Positions 60,401 to 64,000 of a stretch of DNA of 64,000 nt are shown here, piece after piece. How positions within the stretch are numbered: the stretch's first letter is position 1; each line of letters begins with the position of its first letter. The position numbers were made by a program, and so were the translations under genes. The notes under the pieces are model-generated. The model was not told the origin of the DNA and ran no database searches. It saw only the letters and a program-made list of their open reading frames with translations. Source of the DNA: Laburnicola sp. R22_1 (lineage: Eukaryota; Ascomycota; Dothideomycetes; Pleosporales; Didymosphaeriaceae); NCBI GenBank assembly GCA_014281115.1, contig JACONQ010000018.1:558001-622000 (forward strand), written 5' to 3'.

Positions 60401-61668
60401 GTGAAGTCCAGTATGTTGTCTCATGCTTTCCGAACCGGACTGGAAGCGGCCACCTTTCACATCGCACTTTGGATGACTTGAGGCTCCTCGTTTTGGATCC
60501 ACACAGCAAGAAACGTGACCCCATCAATCGGCCAGAGGACTTGGTATCGCGAATTCTGGAAACCTGCTGTAGTGCATTCGACCGAATGCAAGACGCCGAG
60601 ATGCTTCGATTCTTCCAGATGTTCGAGGACTCTATCGGTACCATCGACGACAAAGAAAGTCGTCTTTTTCGTGACTTTCAACGAGGTTCCACTCGGCTCC
60701 TTGAACTGGATAATAGCAACAAGTACTACAACGAGAAAAAGAATGCTCTATTAGTGGATCTGCTGGACATTCGCGAAGAGATATCGTTACTCGTGGAGGT
60801 AAAGGATATCCGCGATGAGATCAACATCATTCTCAACGTACTGAACATACAACGGACGCTCATCGGACAAATGAGCCAGACTGGAGACACAGAGACACTC
60901 CTCTTGCGCAGTCCCGTTGTGAGAAACATGATCGTGGCGGACATCAATGACTTCACCAAGCTCGATAGTCAATCCAGAACCATCCAGGAGAAACTCAACA
61001 CGCTGATGGACCTTAAACAAAAAGCCGCCAATGCATGGGAGGCGAAGGAGGCCCGGGAGACCGCTGTAGCCACGGGCAAGCAAGGCAACACCGTTCTGGT
61101 GTTTACCGTTGTCACAATCATCTTCCTTCCTCTGTCGTTCATGTCATCCTTTTTTGCTGTCGGTATCGCTGCTTTCCCCCACGATGCAACAAGTGGAGAA
61201 GTCAGCTGGCCATTAGGAACAGTTATGGGGCTCTTGTTCGGTGTTTCACTCTCCGTGTCGCTTCCTCTGATTATATTCGCCCTCAATATGGACTATTGTT
61301 CATCCCTGTACAAGGAATTGCGATACAATTACCTCGCAAATCTCGGAATTAGGCTGATTCAGTTCCTGCCGCCATTCAGTTCGGATACTGAATCTACTGC
61401 CTATCGCAAGCGGTGGACGGGGTTACTTGAGCAACATCGCGACGATTACATGAAGAACGATGATGCAAATCAGACGAACGGGGACACAATTAAGGAAAAC
61501 ATTACCGAAACGAAACCCCGGGTGACTTTTTCTTCGACTGTTCCGCCCTACGTGCCTTTGGATGAAGATCAAAATACGCCTACTTCATCGTATAAGAGGA
61601 CAAGAGCGCGTCCATTCCGCACAAAACGTAAAACAATGGACGACGAAAGTTTGGTTGGCGGTCAGTAA
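57448..61668 (+). CDS. Degenerate alpha/beta-hydrolase, ankyrin repeat and CorA-like membrane protein
   Basis: Exon 1 is 13 nt (MSQQ plus one base, 57,448-57,460), intron 57,461-57,508, then one long exon: 1,390 residues. About residues 185-400 look like a DUF676/SERAC1-type alpha/beta-hydrolase (NWLKDADMLQKRIPGLRV, then YIGHTLGGLFIIKALSD), but the nucleophile Ser of GHSLGG is Thr (T343). Ankyrin repeats follow at about 510-630 (LLHAAASGRVDEVHSLIRRG, then TPLHYAVRIGNETIIRALL). From about 880 comes a fungal CorA-like region (TLDQYYYHMLESTHERDIDQ, MVDQLWLWIGRG), a coiled segment, and two membrane helices (about 1,198-1,230 and 1,238-1,266) without the GMN motif of true Mg channels. Function unknown. 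The layout resembles fungal NLR-like signal proteins, but there is no NACHT or NB-ARC domain. Confidence 0.88.
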
Positions 61669-61781
61669 GCAGCAACACAACTGTAGAAGAAAAGTTCAAG
61701 TGCATTTGGCCTTTGCATTGCCTATCCTGGGGTAACTCGGCAATCAGACTTCTGTCTTCAGTACTAGGAAGCGCCAAATGT

Positions 61782-63518
61782 TCACTCTGACCTAGGCCTG
61801 AACTGAATAATAGGCCCATCCTTCACGCAAAGATAGGCGTCCTTGACAACATAATGCTTGGGACTTCTCTGACCCCACCCCAGTTCCGGCCTCCCTTCAC
61901 CCACAGACTCTCCCGGCACCGCGCTAAAATCCATCGCCCACACAGTCTTCGCCGTCGTCATCAGAAGTTCCAAAAGCGCGACATTCTGCCCGACACAGTT
62001 CTCAGACCCGATAGAGAATGGATGGAAAGCGCGCTTCAACTTGAGCACTTCAGCACTCGGGTTGGGATGATCAGGATCATCGGATAAGATCCACCGTTCG
62101 GGGCGAAAGACGTTGGCATCTCCGTAGACGCGTTCGTCACGTCCCATTGCCCAGCTCGAGCATCCCACGATAGTTCCAGCAGGATAGTGTTTCCCGTCAA
62201 TTACGGCGCCGCCGGGGAGCACTTCGCGGGGTAGCTCCCCAGGCGCTGGATGAGCCAAACGGAGTGTTTCGTCGATACAAGCACGAAGGTACTTGCACTG
62301 GCTAAGTTTGGCTCCGAGCACAATCTCCTCACCGGAAGAAAAAGTCGAGCGGATCTCCGCCATGAGCTTCGCAAGAACAGTCGGGTTGCGCGAGAGATAA
62401 AAGAATACTCCACAGAGCGTCGTTGCTGTGGTGTCTGTGCCGGCTAGAGCGAGGAGGCGCGTCTCAGCTAGGAGGTGGTTCCGATCGGTGAATGCAGGGA
62501 GATTGGTGTCGGGGTCGATCGCTGTGAGGAGGAAGTGGAATATATCTTTTGAAGATGCGGACGATGAGCCGGTTTTGTGGGCTGCTATGCGCTTGTCGAC
62601 ACTGCCCTCGATGAAAGCAATATACTCTTTTATTTCTTGCTGCCGAAGACTTTCGAGCAGTTTGTTCAGTCCACGAGGCCGGAGATATAGAAGCAGGTTC
62701 AGAATCGGTGACTTGCCCAGCTGAGGTTGTTTCAGTATCTAGAACTCATGGACTACTAGATGGGGCTGGATACCTTATACCCGAGAATGACCTGATTCAG
62801 CATCAAATGAGGCACGTTCTTCAACTTGTTCTCCCCTGGCTCTTTGGTGTTGAAGCTTTCTCCAAAACACAGCTCGCCCAGGATATCGAAAACGAGATGA
62901 TCCATAGTCGCCGCCATGTTCCGAGGTTGCGACCAATCTGCCGTACTTCCTTCTCCTTTCTCTGACACATTACTCGTATCTGTAGGTGCGTCGACAAGCA
63001 GCTGTACCCATCGGTCAATATGCTTTGCAATCAGCGGACTCGCCGCCTTCAACGACTGCTCCGTAAACGCCAAATTAAGCAGTTTCCGCCTCCTAGCATG
63101 CATCGCCGGATCCGTCGAATTAAGCGTATGAACATCATCCTTATGTCGGCGAAACGCTCTATAGAACGCACTCCGAGTGATATTGGAGCGGTAGCCATAG
63201 ATATCCGTGAAAGCTCTCGGGCTATTGAACAAGATCATGTTTGGAGCAGCGCGGAATTCATCGCCTGTGTTTTGGTTATGGTGGTGTCCATGCAGAAATG
63301 GCCGAGAGGGGGTATAGCGTACCGTAGATTTGGAAGTTCTGCCAGATCCAGACGTGGCGGTCGCCTTTGCAGGCATGGTAGAAGGAGGGGAGGGAGCTGA
63401 TGCGGGCGAGGAAGGGACCTGGTGTGTTGGAGAGTGGGTGGAAGAAGAGGTTGCGGAGGGTTGTTACGACGCCGTAGGCTATGAGCAAGCTCAAGGGTAG
63501 GAGGATGAAGAACGCCAT
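61782..63518 (-). CDS. Cytochrome P450 monooxygenase
   Basis: Membrane-anchored haem-thiolate oxidase. Exons 63518-63323, 63264-62774 and 62720-61782 give 541 residues in frame. The N-terminal anchor is AFFILLPLSLLIAYGVVTTL, followed by the Pro-rich hinge LSNTPGPFLARIS. The I-helix reads ALAGTDTTATT, the ExxR motif is ETLR, the PERF motif is FRPERW, and the haem loop is FHPFSIGSENCVGQN with the Cys ligand. In the loop the usual Arg/His two residues before Cys is Glu. The substrate is unknown; no other pathway gene lies in the window, so a cluster is possible only beyond the right end. It overlaps nothing and runs opposite to the ankyrin gene with a 113-bp gap. Confidence 0.95.
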
Positions 63519-63599
63519 TTTGCGTGAAGTGGGAAGAAAACTATGAAGGAGTCCAGTGTATTATCATCGGCTCTCGCAACCAGGTATTGATAGTCCGGA

Positions 63600-63665
63600 T
63601 TCAGCTTGTCTGATGGTGCGTTTCAGCTCGTCTGATGGAGCTTTTCAGCTCTGATGGCGCTTTTC
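63600..63665 (-). promoter_or_regulatory. Three tandem 20-22 bp repeats in the P450 promoter
   Basis: Three imperfect copies of a unit with the core TTCAGCT(C/T)GTCTGATGG lie 80-150 bp upstream of the P450 ATG. They could be a factor-binding array; no known site was recognised. Confidence 0.55.
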
Positions 63666-63904
63666 ACCTGGGCTTAGTTATGCGCATTGATAGGTTCACT
63701 GTGTAGGGCTGAACTGCACTGCACAAATTTGGATTAACGTTGCGCGGCGTGGGCTCGTTTGGTTAACTTGGTATTGGGATATAGCCTGTTCATTTGCATG
63801 GTTCGTATTGGCTGAACAAATATTAGAACCAATCAGGCAACCCACCAAGGAACTATTGGCTGGAATAAGCTGGTGAGACTGAGGCAACAAAGTTAAAATC
63901 GGCG

Positions 63905-64000
63905 AAAGAGTTAATTTGTACTAATTATAGTAGCGTAGTAGACACTTAAAGTAGGTAGAGTTAGTATAGGCAAAGAAAGCTAAAAATATAATACTACTAA
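63905..64000. repeat. Start of another AT-rich RIP-type segment
   Basis: The last 96 bp return to the TA-rich, CA/TG-poor composition of the central block. The feature continues beyond the window. Confidence 0.6.

Overview
The window is a piece of a filamentous ascomycete (Pezizomycotina) chromosome, most likely a species with strong repeat-induced point mutation (RIP) and a two-compartment genome, such as a Dothideomycete; the class is an inference. The evidence is short GT-AG introns of about 48-60 nt, fungal gene families, and a sharp switch between GC-balanced gene DNA and a 37-kb AT-rich block.

Left gene arm (1-17,040), in order: a DYRK/Pom1-like kinase cut by the window start, indoleamine 2,3-dioxygenase, a CsbD-like stress protein, a PMP3-type membrane peptide, a CNOT11-like CCR4-NOT subunit, then on the minus strand a YchF/OLA1-related GTPase with a TGS domain, a GH72 glucanosyltransferase with a GPI-type tail, and an Sso1-type syntaxin. 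All look intact. The two small stress genes have CRE-type (ACGTCA) sites upstream.

AT-rich block (about 17,041-53,850): almost entirely RIP-degraded transposons. LTR element B (20,649-46,716) is interrupted by LTR element A (22,739-40,481), which is interrupted in its polypurine tract by an LTR-C pair (32,056-40,279), which carries a Tc1/mariner element (37,602-38,925). A and B each keep 5-bp ATAAC target duplications. Three Ty3/Gypsy pols, a chromodomain and a PIF/Harbinger transposase can be read through TAG stops. Eight copies of a poly(A)-ended non-LTR retroposon (two about 1.15 kb, six about 0.10-0.16 kb) each have 11-16 bp target duplications; a second tiny retroposon sits inside one of them. 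At the right edge an intact 320-bp MITE with a 9-bp duplication lies just upstream of the next gene.

Right gene arm (54,171-64,000): two tandem MYND zinc-finger paralogues (the first frameshifted by a 5-bp duplication), a long trinucleotide microsatellite, a 1,390-aa protein combining a degenerate alpha/beta-hydrolase domain, ankyrin repeats and a CorA-like two-helix membrane domain, and a cytochrome P450 with tandem repeats in its promoter. AT-rich repeat DNA starts again at the last 100 bp. The hydrolase-ankyrin-CorA gene and the retroposon family are the most interesting candidates.
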